Virus record (IMG/VR): IMGVR_UViG_3300038696_000294
Coordinates: 1 to 30,819 of that record
DNA from: a virus
Length of the DNA stretch: 30,819 nucleotides
Reading direction: 5' to 3' (one strand)
In this document: positions 7,947 to 15,521 of the stretch, piece after piece
Numbering within the stretch: the stretch's first letter is position 1
Layout of the letters: every line of letters begins with the position of its first letter
Translations under genes and position numbers: made by a program
The notes under the pieces: model-generated
Told to the model about the DNA's origin: nothing
Databases searched by the model: none
The model's input: the letters and a program-made list of their open reading frames with translations, nothing else

Positions 7947-8413
7947 GGGGTCTCTCCTGCGCTGCGCCCGTCAATCGTGCGCGAGGTCGGGTCTGTGACG
8001 GGGCCACCACAGTCGATCACGGCAAACCCAGTGTAGTCAGTGTCTGGTGTCCCGCCGTCGAGGGTTTGCGGAACATAAGGAACCTCGATCAGCACAGGCC
8101 CCAGCGCGCGCTGTCGGAACGGTGATTTCCCAAAATAGACAACGCCGCTCATGCTGTTCCCCTTGTAAACGGTGACGGTCACCGGCGTGCGCTCAGCCCG
8201 CAGCCAGAGCGCCTCGAACGGCGCAATGCCGCGGACAAGCCGCATGCCCCGAATAGCAAACCCGCCGAAATCGCTGATCGGCGGGGGTGCCTCATAGCCC
8301 GCCAATTGCCCCCACAGGCGCGCGCCCATAGGCGGGACGATCAGGGCGGCCGAGGCGTTGAAGGCCACGAGCGTCCAGGCATCCGGGATCAAGTGATGGT
8401 CTGTCGGCTCCAC
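7943..8413 (-). CDS. Hypothetical protein at head of fibre cluster
   Basis: This 156-aa protein belongs to no family I recognise. It starts at GTG 8413, supported by a GGGAGG motif 7 to 8 bases upstream. The sequence is rich in beta-formers, glycine and proline, with no signal peptide or membrane segment (examples: PPMGARLWGQLAGYEAPPPI, RTPVTVTVYKGNSMSG). It lies just after the spanins and overlaps the Mtd-like fibre gene by ATGA, so it is probably a small tail or fibre structural protein. A role in particle assembly is inferred from position alone. Confidence 0.6.
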   Translation of the reverse strand: MEPTDHHLIPDAWTLVAFNASAALIVPPMGARLWGQLAGYEAPPPISDFGGFAIRGMRLVRGIAPFEALWLRAERTPVTVTVYKGNSMSGVVYFGKSPFRQRALGPVLIEVPYVPQTLDGGTPDTDYTGFAVIDCGGPVTDPTSRTIDGRSAGETP

Positions 8414-8437
8414 AGATCTCCCTCCCGCCGCGTGTGA

Positions 8438-8641
8438 TCAAGGACGCCATCCGCAGAGTCGCTCCCCAATTTCGTTATGCGCAACAATCTGCGCCAAAGT
8501 CCCATCGGTCAGGACATCTGCGCGCGAGGGGCGAATTGGCTCCGCCCAGTCGCAGCTTTCACGATACCGGCTGGGATCAATCGCGCATCCAGCGCTCAGC
8601 ACGGCGGTCAAGATCAGCGCGATCAGCGTTGCGAACTTCAT
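8438..8641 (-). CDS. Outer-membrane spanin lipoprotein, Rz1-like
   Basis: This 67-aa protein starts at ATG 8641. It has a short lipoprotein signal: MKFATLIALILTAVLSAGC, with the lipobox LSAGC, so Cys19 would be lipidated. The mature part is about 49 residues (DPSRYRESCDWAEPIRPS) with some prolines, as in small outer-membrane spanin subunits. The gene begins inside the 3' end of the upstream spanin gene in a different frame (overlap 8577-8641), the hallmark of Rz/Rz1 pairs. The predicted role is to bind the inner-membrane partner across the periplasm and fuse the two membranes at the last step of lysis. A second Cys (residue 29) could crosslink dimers. Confidence 0.75.
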   Translation of the reverse strand: MKFATLIALILTAVLSAGCAIDPSRYRESCDWAEPIRPSRADVLTDGTLAQIVAHNEIGERLCGWRP

Positions 8642-8834
8642 GGCGGGTCTCCTTTGATGTCTGCATCGCACGCACCCGCGCGTCGGCCCGGCGGATCGCC
8701 AGATCGGCCTCGGCTTGATGGCGGCCGTGTCGGATCAGGGACCAGACCGCAAAACCGAGCGCAGCAGCCAACGCACCCCAGAAAGCGGCGCGTCGACCAA
8801 GCCCGGAGAGCGCCATTGTGATGACCGTGCCCAT
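8577..8834 (-). CDS. Inner-membrane spanin, Rz-like
   Basis: This 85-aa protein starts at ATG 8834, which overlaps the endolysin stop as TGATG; a longer upstream frame exists but would overlap the endolysin gene. Residues 16-34 form one membrane segment (AAFWGALAAALGFAVWSLI). They are followed by a highly charged, probably coiled-coil periplasmic tail (EADLAIRRADARVRAMQTS and on to the end). One N-terminal membrane anchor plus a charged helix is the usual inner-spanin layout. It is shorter than lambda Rz (about 150 aa). The Rz1-like gene starts within its last 65 bases. Function is inferred from architecture and gene order; sequence conservation in spanins is low. Confidence 0.7.
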   Translation of the reverse strand: MGTVITMALSGLGRRAAFWGALAAALGFAVWSLIRHGRHQAEADLAIRRADARVRAMQTSKETRHEVRNADRADLDRRAERWMRD

Positions 8835-9766
8835 CACGGCGTTTTCCCTTTGCGATGGTCCTCGATCCGTGCGTTGCGGGCTTTTACGGCATAAATAATC
8901 ACGCCCACGAACACGGCCGCGCCGATCCACGGCAGCGCTGCGGCGAGCCAGCCGTCGAAGCCAATGATAGCGAAGGCGCGCTCGGCCAGTGCCCGGGCGT
9001 TTTCGGCCTCGGCGACAGCGGGGGCGATCTGCGATCCGACAGTGCCGACAGCCCCCACGACCCCAAGCCCGATCTGGGCGTTGGCAGCGGTCACGATCCG
9101 GCTTTCAATCGGAGTCCCGGCGGCGCGCTCCGGCGCAACAGCCCGAGGCCGGGCATTGGGCAGCGCCTCGGTCAGCGCCACATCGATGATCGGCACCAGC
9201 GGCAGGTTGTTATCATCCCGAAACGCCAGGATTGCAGCGCGCGTGCGCGGACCCATGATGCCATCGGCTTTGCCCACTTCGTGATAGCCCAACCCGCGCA
9301 GGCGCGCTTGCACCTCGCGAACGGACAGGGTGACAGCCGGGGCCACATTCCCAGCCCGACGCACGCCCAAGAGCTTCGAGGCCGGATAGCGCTTTACATT
9401 GACCGCATCGGACTGGTTGCCACCGAGCCCCCAGACCCAAGCACCCTCGATGCGGTCGATGAAGAATACATGACCCTGCCAGCTGGAACTGCCGCGTGGG
9501 ATCACGCCAATGTCGCCTGGCTGGGCATCGTGCACCGCTACCGGTACGCCCCAGTCCAGATAGGACCGAGCGGTCAGCTTGCGGGTTGACCGCAGCCCCG
9601 CCTTCTCAAGGCAGTGGCCGACAAAAGCGGCGCACCAGGCCACAGAGTCATGCTCCACCCAGTCATGGCCGACCGAGGCATACATTTCCATCACGACCGG
9701 GTTGTTCTCGGGCCCCGGGCCCTCAACGGTGCCGATATAGGTCTTGGCAATCTCAAAAGGGGTCAT
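8834..9766 (-). CDS. Endolysin: CHAP-like hydrolase, PG-binding domain, C-terminal membrane segments
   Basis: This 310-aa protein starts at ATG 9766 because GGAG lies 7 bases upstream; further in-frame starts upstream lack this. Residues 1-140 fit the TIGR02594-type cysteine hydrolase family, with Cys45 (AWCAAFVGHCLEKAG), His99 (WQGHVFFID) and Asn117 (LGGNQSD) as the likely catalytic set. Residues 145-205 form a peptidoglycan-binding domain (VQARLRGLGYHEVGKADGI, MGPRTRAAILAF). Residues 229-250 are glycine-rich and moderately hydrophobic. Residues 266-294 form a clear membrane segment (WIGAAVFVGVIIYAV) followed by a basic tail. There is no N-terminal signal or SAR sequence. A C-terminally anchored endolysin is unusual compared with soluble lambda- or P2-type enzymes. 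It should cut peptidoglycan at lysis. Confidence 0.82.
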   Translation of the reverse strand: MTPFEIAKTYIGTVEGPGPENNPVVMEMYASVGHDWVEHDSVAWCAAFVGHCLEKAGLRSTRKLTARSYLDWGVPVAVHDAQPGDIGVIPRGSSSWQGHVFFIDRIEGAWVWGLGGNQSDAVNVKRYPASKLLGVRRAGNVAPAVTLSVREVQARLRGLGYHEVGKADGIMGPRTRAAILAFRDDNNLPLVPIIDVALTEALPNARPRAVAPERAAGTPIESRIVTAANAQIGLGVVGAVGTVGSQIAPAVAEAENARALAERAFAIIGFDGWLAAALPWIGAAVFVGVIIYAVKARNARIEDHRKGKTP

Positions 9767-9862
9767 AGCGATCTCCATGCGCAAAGCCGCCCGCGGGCGT
9801 GCGCGGTATGCAAAGTTCAGGGTTTCAGGGGATGTGGTGGATGAGGCGCGATCAACGCCGCG

Positions 9863-10207
9863 TCAGGTCAGCATGAACCAGGAGGCCAGCAGGCCGATGA
9901 TCGACGAGACGGTTCCGGCGATTGCGAAGCCCGCCAGGACGGTCTTTCGCATGGCCTCTGTGGCATCTTGATGGGCCTGGTGCCGGGCCTCCTGCGCGAT
10001 ATTGGAGACCTCGTTCTGATGGACCTGCTTTGGCAAGCCGCTCAGGACCGCGCCGCCGGTTTCCAGACGCACAAGCCGTGTGATGAAGTCCTGCACCAGG
10101 GCCGAGGTCTCCTTGCGATGCTCTTTGGCGTCGATGAGCGCGGCCTCGATATGGCGCAATGTGCTGCGTATCGCTGCGATTTCGGATCGCAGATCATTAT
10201 CTGTCAT
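9863..10207 (-). CDS. XhlA-like small membrane protein, holin or lysis accessory
   Basis: This 114-aa protein starts at ATG 10207, with an AGGCGGAAG site just upstream; an ATG at 10228 is the alternative. Residues 1-85 are a charged amphipathic helical region (LRSEIAAIRSTLRHIEAAL, ITRLVRLETG). Residues 89-113 form a single C-terminal membrane segment (TVLAGFAIAGTVSSIIGLLA) ending at the protein terminus. This layout recalls XhlA-type hemolysin/holin-accessory proteins, though I see no diagnostic motif. It sits between baseplate gene D and the endolysin, where a holin would be expected, and no other holin candidate is present. The two cores of the lysis pathway may therefore be this protein and the membrane-anchored endolysin. 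Confidence 0.6.
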   Translation of the reverse strand: MTDNDLRSEIAAIRSTLRHIEAALIDAKEHRKETSALVQDFITRLVRLETGGAVLSGLPKQVHQNEVSNIAQEARHQAHQDATEAMRKTVLAGFAIAGTVSSIIGLLASWFMLT

Positions 10208-10256
10208 GGGCTTCCGCCTTCTTGTCATGTGTCTGTTCTGCCAGGTGCGCGTGGCG

Positions 10257-11267
10257 CTACCGGTCGTCAGAGCCCGCGCCCTGCTGTGGCTGTTTGAGCT
10301 CCAGCGTCGTCACAAAGCCGCCCGCGCGCGTCAGCGTGTGGGTCACTGCCTCAATCCGGTACGCGCCATCGACGCCGGGCCGCGTGCCCGCGATGATGCA
10401 CAGCCCGTCCGGAATTGCCGCGGGATCGCCTTCGATGGTCACGGTGCCTTCACCTGCGTCCCGCTCGGCGGTGGCGGCATCGCTGTCGGTCTGCTGGGTG
10501 GTCTCAACCGCATCCGGTTTGGCAAAGCGAAACGCATGCAGCGCGCGCACATCGAGACCGGTGGCGCGCTCTGCCAAGTCCCACCGTGCGGCGATCATGT
10601 CATACCACCGCGCGCGGACTGTGCTGAACTGCGGCCGCCCCAACTGCGGGGCGATATCCCAGCTCTGCAGGTTGTCGCCCCACCGGGCCAGAACGACCGC
10701 CTGATAGGTGCCGTTGCGCTTGGACAGGATTGCGGTGTTGCCAACAATCCGGAAGTTGCCGCCCACCTCGCGGGCCAGCCGTTCGCCCATGGCGATGAAG
10801 CTTTCGTCGCGCATCTCGAAATAAGTCCGCCGCAAATCCCGCAGCTCGGGATCCACCTCGACAGTTGCGATCCCCGCATGGCGGGCCGCATCGCGCAGGA
10901 TCGTCTCGATGGTCTGGTTGTCCCAATGGCGCTGCTGACCTTCCTTTGCGGGCCCGGTCGTGTCCATGCCCTTTGCGACGATCATCAACCGACGCCCCCC
11001 ACCCCGGTTGCCAGAAGATTTGACCTCATCGACGGTGCCGCGAAACACCACCCGGAGCCCCCCGCTCTCCCAACCCAGTGCAATCACCACATTGGCCCCC
11101 TTTTGCGGCAGAATGATCCGGGCTTCCGTGTCGTCGATTTCCAGATCGGCACTGTCGGTATGGGTGCCCACTTTGTCCGAGACCCGAAGACCAATCAGCA
11201 CCGGCAGTAGCGCCGTGGTGATATTGCTGCCCGCCACCGTCACATTGAATACAGCGCGTTTGGACAT
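10257..11267 (-). CDS. D: Baseplate hub / late control protein D (P2 gpD-like)
   Basis: This 336-aa protein belongs to the gpD/gp27-like hub family, which connects the tail tube to the gpV spike at the centre of the baseplate. An AAGGAGG site lies 8 bases before the ATG. Typical features are the N-terminal region (VTVAGSNITTALLPVLIGLR, VSDKVGTHTDSADLEIDD), the middle segment (RDAARHAGIATVEVDPEL, ESFIAMGERLAREVGGNFRI) and the C-terminal beta region (AYRIEAVTHTLTRAGGFVTT). The length matches the family's usual 340-390 aa. It follows X by 12 bases and ends the shaft operon T-U-X-D in P2 order. Identity is well supported by both sequence and order. Confidence 0.9.
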   Translation of the reverse strand: MSKRAVFNVTVAGSNITTALLPVLIGLRVSDKVGTHTDSADLEIDDTEARIILPQKGANVVIALGWESGGLRVVFRGTVDEVKSSGNRGGGRRLMIVAKGMDTTGPAKEGQQRHWDNQTIETILRDAARHAGIATVEVDPELRDLRRTYFEMRDESFIAMGERLAREVGGNFRIVGNTAILSKRNGTYQAVVLARWGDNLQSWDIAPQLGRPQFSTVRARWYDMIAARWDLAERATGLDVRALHAFRFAKPDAVETTQQTDSDAATAERDAGEGTVTIEGDPAAIPDGLCIIAGTRPGVDGAYRIEAVTHTLTRAGGFVTTLELKQPQQGAGSDDR

Positions 11268-11279
11268 GGGCAGGCCTCC

Positions 11280-11522
11280 TTACCAAAGCCGGATCGGGTC
11301 CAGCACCTGCTGCGCGCGCGGGATCGGGATCGGCATCTCAAAGCGCGCCCCAACCGGCAGGGTCTGGCCAAGATCGGCCAGCCCGGGGTTCATGTCGTAG
11401 ATTTTCTTCACCAGACTGGGCATGGGCCGGTGGAAACGTCGCCAAACGATCAGCGCGACGGTCAGCCCGTCGCCTTCGATGGTCACGGTTTCGGTGACTG
11501 GTTTGGTCACGGAGGTCCTCAT
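11280..11522 (-). CDS. X: Tail protein X (P2 gpX-like, LysM-like)
   Basis: This 80-aa protein is a small tail protein of the P2 gpX family, thought to act in tail completion or peptidoglycan contact. It matches the P2 pattern of an initial strand (TVTIEGDGLTVALIVWRRF), then NPGLADLGQTLPVGARFEMP, and a short LW ending. I prefer ATG 11522, five bases after the U stop; an in-frame TTG at 11543 would extend it but would overlap U with no clear ribosome site. Its stop (TAA) runs directly into the ribosome-binding site of D. Confidence 0.85.
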   Translation of the reverse strand: MRTSVTKPVTETVTIEGDGLTVALIVWRRFHRPMPSLVKKIYDMNPGLADLGQTLPVGARFEMPIPIPRAQQVLDPIRLW

Positions 11523-11527
11523 GGCAC

Positions 11528-11965
11528 TCACCGCGTGGCCCAAAGGAAGATATCGGCCAGCAGCGAGAAGAAACTGGCTGAGGACGGGCTGTCGCAGCGT
11601 TTAACGCTGATATCCACGTCAATGACTTTGCCGACGCCCTTGGGGTCGAGATAGGTCGAGCGCTCCTGCACATCGAGAATGACCACCCAGCCCATCACCG
11701 CACCATCGCCGCGCATCAGGTATTGTGGCCGCCCCGACGCCCGCGCCTGATAGAGCGTCTGCAACTGACCCAGCCCGCCGAACTTTTCCGGATAAAGTTT
11801 GGCCTTGATGGTCCAGCTTTCCGGGCCTTCGCCCACGAACTCCAGCGGTGGCCGAATGCCAAGAACCGGCTTTTCGGCAAAACCCGCCTCATGGCCGTGG
11901 CCATAGCTGTTCGTGTTGAAGGGGATCACCTCAAACTGCACCGGCCCCAACATCATCAACATCAC
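11528..11965 (-). CDS. U: Tail protein U (P2 gpU-like)
   Basis: This 145-aa protein is a P2 gpU-family tail protein needed for tail completion. Conserved features include the opening MLGPVQFEVIPFNTNSYGHG, followed by KPVLGIRPPLEFVGEGPESW and IKAKLYPEKFGGLGQL, and the RPQYLMRGDGAVMGWVVILD segment. The length fits the family (about 130-160 aa). The start overlaps the tape-measure stop (ATGA at 11962-11965); the start region is a run of near-identical codons, so the exact initiation codon among three close ATGs is uncertain. X follows after five bases. Confidence 0.9.
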   Translation of the reverse strand: MMLMMLGPVQFEVIPFNTNSYGHGHEAGFAEKPVLGIRPPLEFVGEGPESWTIKAKLYPEKFGGLGQLQTLYQARASGRPQYLMRGDGAVMGWVVILDVQERSTYLDPKGVGKVIDVDISVKRCDSPSSASFFSLLADIFLWATR

Positions 11966-14900
11966 GCAAACCTCATGCCTGTATCCGCAAAGACGCCCCG
12001 GAAGGCTTCGCGCAATTCGCTGCGCATCTGCTCACCGATGTCGCGCGAGAGCTGCGCAGGATCGACGCGCTCTGTGGTGTGGATGGTCGGCGCGATGCTG
12101 ATTTGTACGTCGATCTTTGGAAACGACGCGCGCGACGCCCTTTGCGCCGCCGCCGGTGCATCGACCGCATCCGCTGTGCCGACCCGCGGCGCTGGCCCCT
12201 CGACTGCATCTGGCGCAGACACGACGGACAGTGGTGTGACCAGCTGCGGCCCGATTGACTGGACAGCGGCCACGGCCGAGGGCAGTCGCTGGATTGCAGC
12301 AACCACCTCCGCGATGGCCCCAAAGGTATTCACAAAGCCGGAACGGGACGGCGTGACCAGCTCTGGCCCCTCCTCACCCACCAGATAGGTGCCGTCCCGG
12401 CTGACCGGGCCACCACCTGCACGGGCACCGTCAATCTCCGGCACCGACCGCACGGGCGCCACCGCACCGCCCTCCGCGGCAGCCATTTCAGCGCGCAGCG
12501 CCCGCACGCGGGTGAGTGCTCGGTCGATGGAGGCAGTGTCAATCTCTGGCGTGGTCTCCGTTTCCCCGAGTATGCGCAGTGCCTCTGTCACCTCATCCGC
12601 GCGGACACGACCCGCATCGAGATCTGCTTCGACCCCAACCAGCTCTTCCTGCAACCGTCTCAGGTCGGCCCGCAAGGGCGCGGCCAGCGTTTGACCCATC
12701 GGCCCGTTCTGATCAATCTGGTCGATCTGCGCCTGAACCCCGGCCATTTCACCGCGCAGGTGTGCGGCGTAGTCTGACAGGTCTTGCAGATATTGCGGCG
12801 TTGGCAGATCACCAGCCGCGCGCGCCGCCGCCAGCGTCTCAGCCGCAGAGCGCTGCTCCACCGGCAGACTGTCAAATTCCGCCTGACCCGGTGGCGTAGG
12901 GATCTCTGGCGGTGTGACCTCCTCTTCCCCCATCATCCAGCGCAGCCAACGCGGCGGCTCGCCAAAGCTGATCAGGCTGGACAGATCAATGCTGCCAATC
13001 GCGTCGATGATGCGGCCCGGAATGCCAGCAACCCAGTCGATGAACTCTGCAAACCGCTCACGGGCCCCGTCCCAGATCGACTGGATCAGAGCGCGACCGG
13101 CCTCGACCAATGCACCGGCCGCCTCAATGATCCGGGCAGGCAAGCCAGCAAACCAGCCAATGATATTCTCGGTCACCTCTCGCGCCCGTTCGGTGATCCG
13201 GGCGATGTCTTCCTCGGACAGGGTCTCGCGGGTGAACAGCCCCGACAGCAACTCGCCAAGACCCGACAGCTTTTCGCGCACCCAACCCCACGCGTCGCCG
13301 AAGGCGGTGACGAACGGGTTCAGGAACGAGAGCTTTTCGCCGACCCAGTCCAGCCCGGGCTGCAGCGCTGCGCTGATCGCCTGTCCCACGCCGGTGAAGA
13401 TCGCGCTGATCCGGTCCCAATACCGCCAGATGGCAATGCCAGACGCAGCCACAGCGGCGGCAATCACTGCGAACGTGCCCCAGACTGGAGCGGAGATCGT
13501 GGCGACCGCAGCACCTATGGCCGCAATGCCGGAGGACAGCGCCGCAACGCCGGGCACTGCCAATGCGATGCCTTTCAGACCCGCCACCAGGCGTCCGATG
13601 GTGCCAAGAGGCTGGCCAGACATCGCCGCCAGCGCCGTTTGCAGCCCGATCATGGAACTTGCCGCTGCGCGCGCGCCAATCGCGGCGCGCCCGATGCTGT
13701 TGTAGCCCGCCGCAATCAGCGACAAGACACCCCCGCGCCCCAGAAGCCCGGCAAAGCGCAGCGCCGCCATCGCCCCTTTGAAGGCGATCACCGCTGCGGT
13801 CGCCCCCACCACGGCCAGCGTCACCTCCGGATAGGCATTCGCTAGATCGGCCAGACGGGTGATCAGCGGCGTGACGGCTTCGGCAAGCTGCGTGATCGCG
13901 GGCATCAGCGCATTGCCGATATTGATCTGCAACTCGGTCAGAACGTTCTGGAACCGCTGCATATTAGCCTGGAACGTGTTGTTGCGAGCAGCAAACTCTG
14001 CAAAAGCCGAGCCTGCGTAATTGGCGCGATCCCCCACCATGCCGAGCGTGTCCTCGACAAGGCCAAGGTTGGTCAGCAGCGGTCCGAGCGCACGGGCCTC
14101 ATTGCCAAAGAGCTGCGACGAGATCGCCGCGCGCTGCTCGGCTGGCAACTGGCCGATCCGGCGCAGCACGTCGATTGTGGTCTCGACCGCGTTCTCCTGC
14201 ATGGAGCGGGCAGTTTCTTCTGCGTCGAGCCCGAGGGCTGCGAAGGCCCGGCTCTGGCCTGCCGTGGCGGCTTCACCTTTTGTGAGCGCCGCCCCCATGT
14301 TTCGGAAGGACGTCGCAGCGACCTCGCTGGTCGAGCCTGCCGCCAGCATCGCCGAGGCAAAGGCAGCGGTTTCTTCGGCGGTAAAGCCGAACATGGTCGC
14401 CTGCGCCCCCACCCGCTGGACCACGTCCAGAATGTCCGCCGCACTAGAGGCCTGGCTGTTGGACAGATGGTTCATCGCATCGGCCAGCGACACCGTCTCG
14501 TCAATGGTCAGGTTGAGGGCCGTCATCAGGTTGGCCATCGAGCCACCCGCCTGCTCGGCGCTGATATCAAACGCCACGCCAATCCGGGCGGCGGCATCGG
14601 TGAAGCGGATCAGGTCCTGCCCGGCAATCCCGGCCTGACCCGCCGCTGCGGCAATGTCGGCAAGGCCCGTCACCGCGATCGGAATGTCGCGCGACAGCGC
14701 AAACAGGTCCTGCTGGAACTGCGCGAAGGCCTCAGGGCTTGGAAAGTCCACCACCTTGGCCACATCGGCCATGGCGCTTTCAAAATCCGAGGCCGCCTGG
14801 ATCGGCGCGCCAATCGCGCCGCGCAGGGCGTAAAAGCTGGCCACCGCATCCACCAGCCCGCCACGCGCGTCAGCCAAGGCGCGGTTGTTGCGGGTGATGG

Positions 14901-15051
14901 CCGCGTTCAGGCGGTCCCCGAAGGTGATGGGCTGGCCATTGGTCTCGCGGACGGTGTTCGAGATACCCGCCAGCGCATTGGCTGCCCGGCGCGCCGGGCT
15001 GGTCACCCGGTCCAGCAGTTCGATGACCAGTTGGGATGTGAGCTGTGTCAT
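11962..15051 (-). CDS. T: Tail tape measure protein (gpT-like, TP901 family)
   Basis: This 1029-aa protein sets tail length and is ejected ahead of the DNA. The N-terminal 350 residues match the TP901 core (ASDFESAMADVAKVVDFPSP, QAGIAGQDLIRFTDAAARIG, NHLSNSQASSAADILDVVQR, FGNEARALGPLLTNLG). A central region at about residues 405-560 has several hydrophobic stretches (PEVTLAVVGATAAVIAFKGA, WGTFAVIAAAVAASGIAIW), expected for a protein that crosses the inner membrane. A long helical part follows, and near the C-terminus the GGPVSRDGTYLVGEEGPELV motif seen in many tape measures. By the usual 0.15 nm per residue the tail would be about 150 nm; that figure is a rule-of-thumb inference. It sits between E/E' and U as in P2. 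Confidence 0.93.
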   Translation of the reverse strand: MTQLTSQLVIELLDRVTSPARRAANALAGISNTVRETNGQPITFGDRLNAAITRNNRALADARGGLVDAVASFYALRGAIGAPIQAASDFESAMADVAKVVDFPSPEAFAQFQQDLFALSRDIPIAVTGLADIAAAAGQAGIAGQDLIRFTDAAARIGVAFDISAEQAGGSMANLMTALNLTIDETVSLADAMNHLSNSQASSAADILDVVQRVGAQATMFGFTAEETAAFASAMLAAGSTSEVAATSFRNMGAALTKGEAATAGQSRAFAALGLDAEETARSMQENAVETTIDVLRRIGQLPAEQRAAISSQLFGNEARALGPLLTNLGLVEDTLGMVGDRANYAGSAFAEFAARNNTFQANMQRFQNVLTELQINIGNALMPAITQLAEAVTPLITRLADLANAYPEVTLAVVGATAAVIAFKGAMAALRFAGLLGRGGVLSLIAAGYNSIGRAAIGARAAASSMIGLQTALAAMSGQPLGTIGRLVAGLKGIALAVPGVAALSSGIAAIGAAVATISAPVWGTFAVIAAAVAASGIAIWRYWDRISAIFTGVGQAISAALQPGLDWVGEKLSFLNPFVTAFGDAWGWVREKLSGLGELLSGLFTRETLSEEDIARITERAREVTENIIGWFAGLPARIIEAAGALVEAGRALIQSIWDGARERFAEFIDWVAGIPGRIIDAIGSIDLSSLISFGEPPRWLRWMMGEEEVTPPEIPTPPGQAEFDSLPVEQRSAAETLAAARAAGDLPTPQYLQDLSDYAAHLRGEMAGVQAQIDQIDQNGPMGQTLAAPLRADLRRLQEELVGVEADLDAGRVRADEVTEALRILGETETTPEIDTASIDRALTRVRALRAEMAAAEGGAVAPVRSVPEIDGARAGGGPVSRDGTYLVGEEGPELVTPSRSGFVNTFGAIAEVVAAIQRLPSAVAAVQSIGPQLVTPLSVVSAPDAVEGPAPRVGTADAVDAPAAAQRASRASFPKIDVQISIAPTIHTTERVDPAQLSRDIGEQMRSELREAFRGVFADTGMRFA

Positions 15052-15097
15052 GGATCATGCCTTTAAGGTCGCGCGGGACGCCCGACGCGGCGTAGGA

Positions 15098-15513
15098 TCA
15101 CCTCATCTTCGCCGCCCGCGCGAGACGCCGGGCCTCGGCGTGCCACAGCACCACCTCGGACCACTCAATCTCGTCAAAAGCCGTCAGCGGCGTGTTCAGC
15201 CAGTGGGCGGTTTCGGCAACGACCGATCGCCAGGGGGCGAAGCCGTGCCCTTGGGGAAAAAATCCGCAATCACCTCCGACAGCGCGGTGAAGTCGTCAGT
15301 GTCCAGATCCTCGATCATCTCGACCGGATAGCCCGTCAGCGCCGAGGCCATGACAATGCCCTGGTCCAGGCGGTCGGTGATGCCGTCCAGCGCCGCGTTC
15401 ATCCGCTTGAGGTCCTTCACCTTCGGCTTGGCGATGCGGATCTCGGTGATTTCGCGACCCTCGAAGGTCACCGGCACCGAAAGAGAGACTGTTTTCGTCT
15501 TGGGATCAGACAT
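15098..15513 (-). CDS. Tail assembly chaperone E+E' made by -1 ribosomal frameshift
   Basis: The predicted product is 138 aa: 86 residues of E followed by 52 residues read in the -1 frame to a TGA at 15098. The -1 frame is open across the site and encodes a protein-like extension (PQGHGFAPWRSVVAETAHWL, NTPLTAFDEIEWSEVVLWHA, EARRLARAAK). Its Trp-rich, helical character is like other phage chaperone extensions. It has no start codon and ribosome site of its own near its beginning. The heptamer and the gene order E-E'-T match the known P2 case. Without the shift, a gap of about 145 bases would lie between E and the tape measure in this otherwise packed region. The shift itself is inferred, not measured. 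Confidence 0.82.
15196..15513 (-). CDS. E: Tail assembly chaperone E (P2 gpE-like), unshifted form
   Basis: This 105-aa protein is a tail assembly chaperone that binds the tape measure before tube polymerisation. The sequence fits the gpE family (VPVTFEGREITEIRIAKPKV, KDLKRMNAALDGI, TGYPVEMIEDLDTDDFTAL). It starts 8 bases after the tube gene and lies directly upstream of the tape measure, as in P2. Codons 85-86 (Phe-Phe) form a canonical slippery site. The unshifted frame continues only 19 codons further, through a proline-rich tail with little family character, to a TGA at 15196. Confidence 0.88.
   Translation of the reverse strand: MSDPKTKTVSLSVPVTFEGREITEIRIAKPKVKDLKRMNAALDGITDRLDQGIVMASALTGYPVEMIEDLDTDDFTALSEVIADFFPKGTASPPGDRSLPKPPTG
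15256..15262 (-). promoter_or_regulatory. -1 slippery heptamer T TTT TTC in gene E
   Basis: On the - strand the bases read T TTT TTC in phase with codons 85-86 of E, an exact X XXY YYZ slippery site. Both tRNAs can re-pair after a one-base slip back (TTT to TTT, TTC to TTT). P2 uses T TTT TTG at the equivalent place. Five bases downstream GGGC (15250-15247) can pair with GCCC (15238-15235), a weak 4-bp stem. No strong pseudoknot is obvious by eye. Confidence 0.8.
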
Positions 15514-15521
15514 GGATCACC

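Noticed and set aside
10080-11210. + strand ORF of 376 codons opposite gene D
   Set aside because: Antisense to the secure hub gene; no family features or ribosome site.
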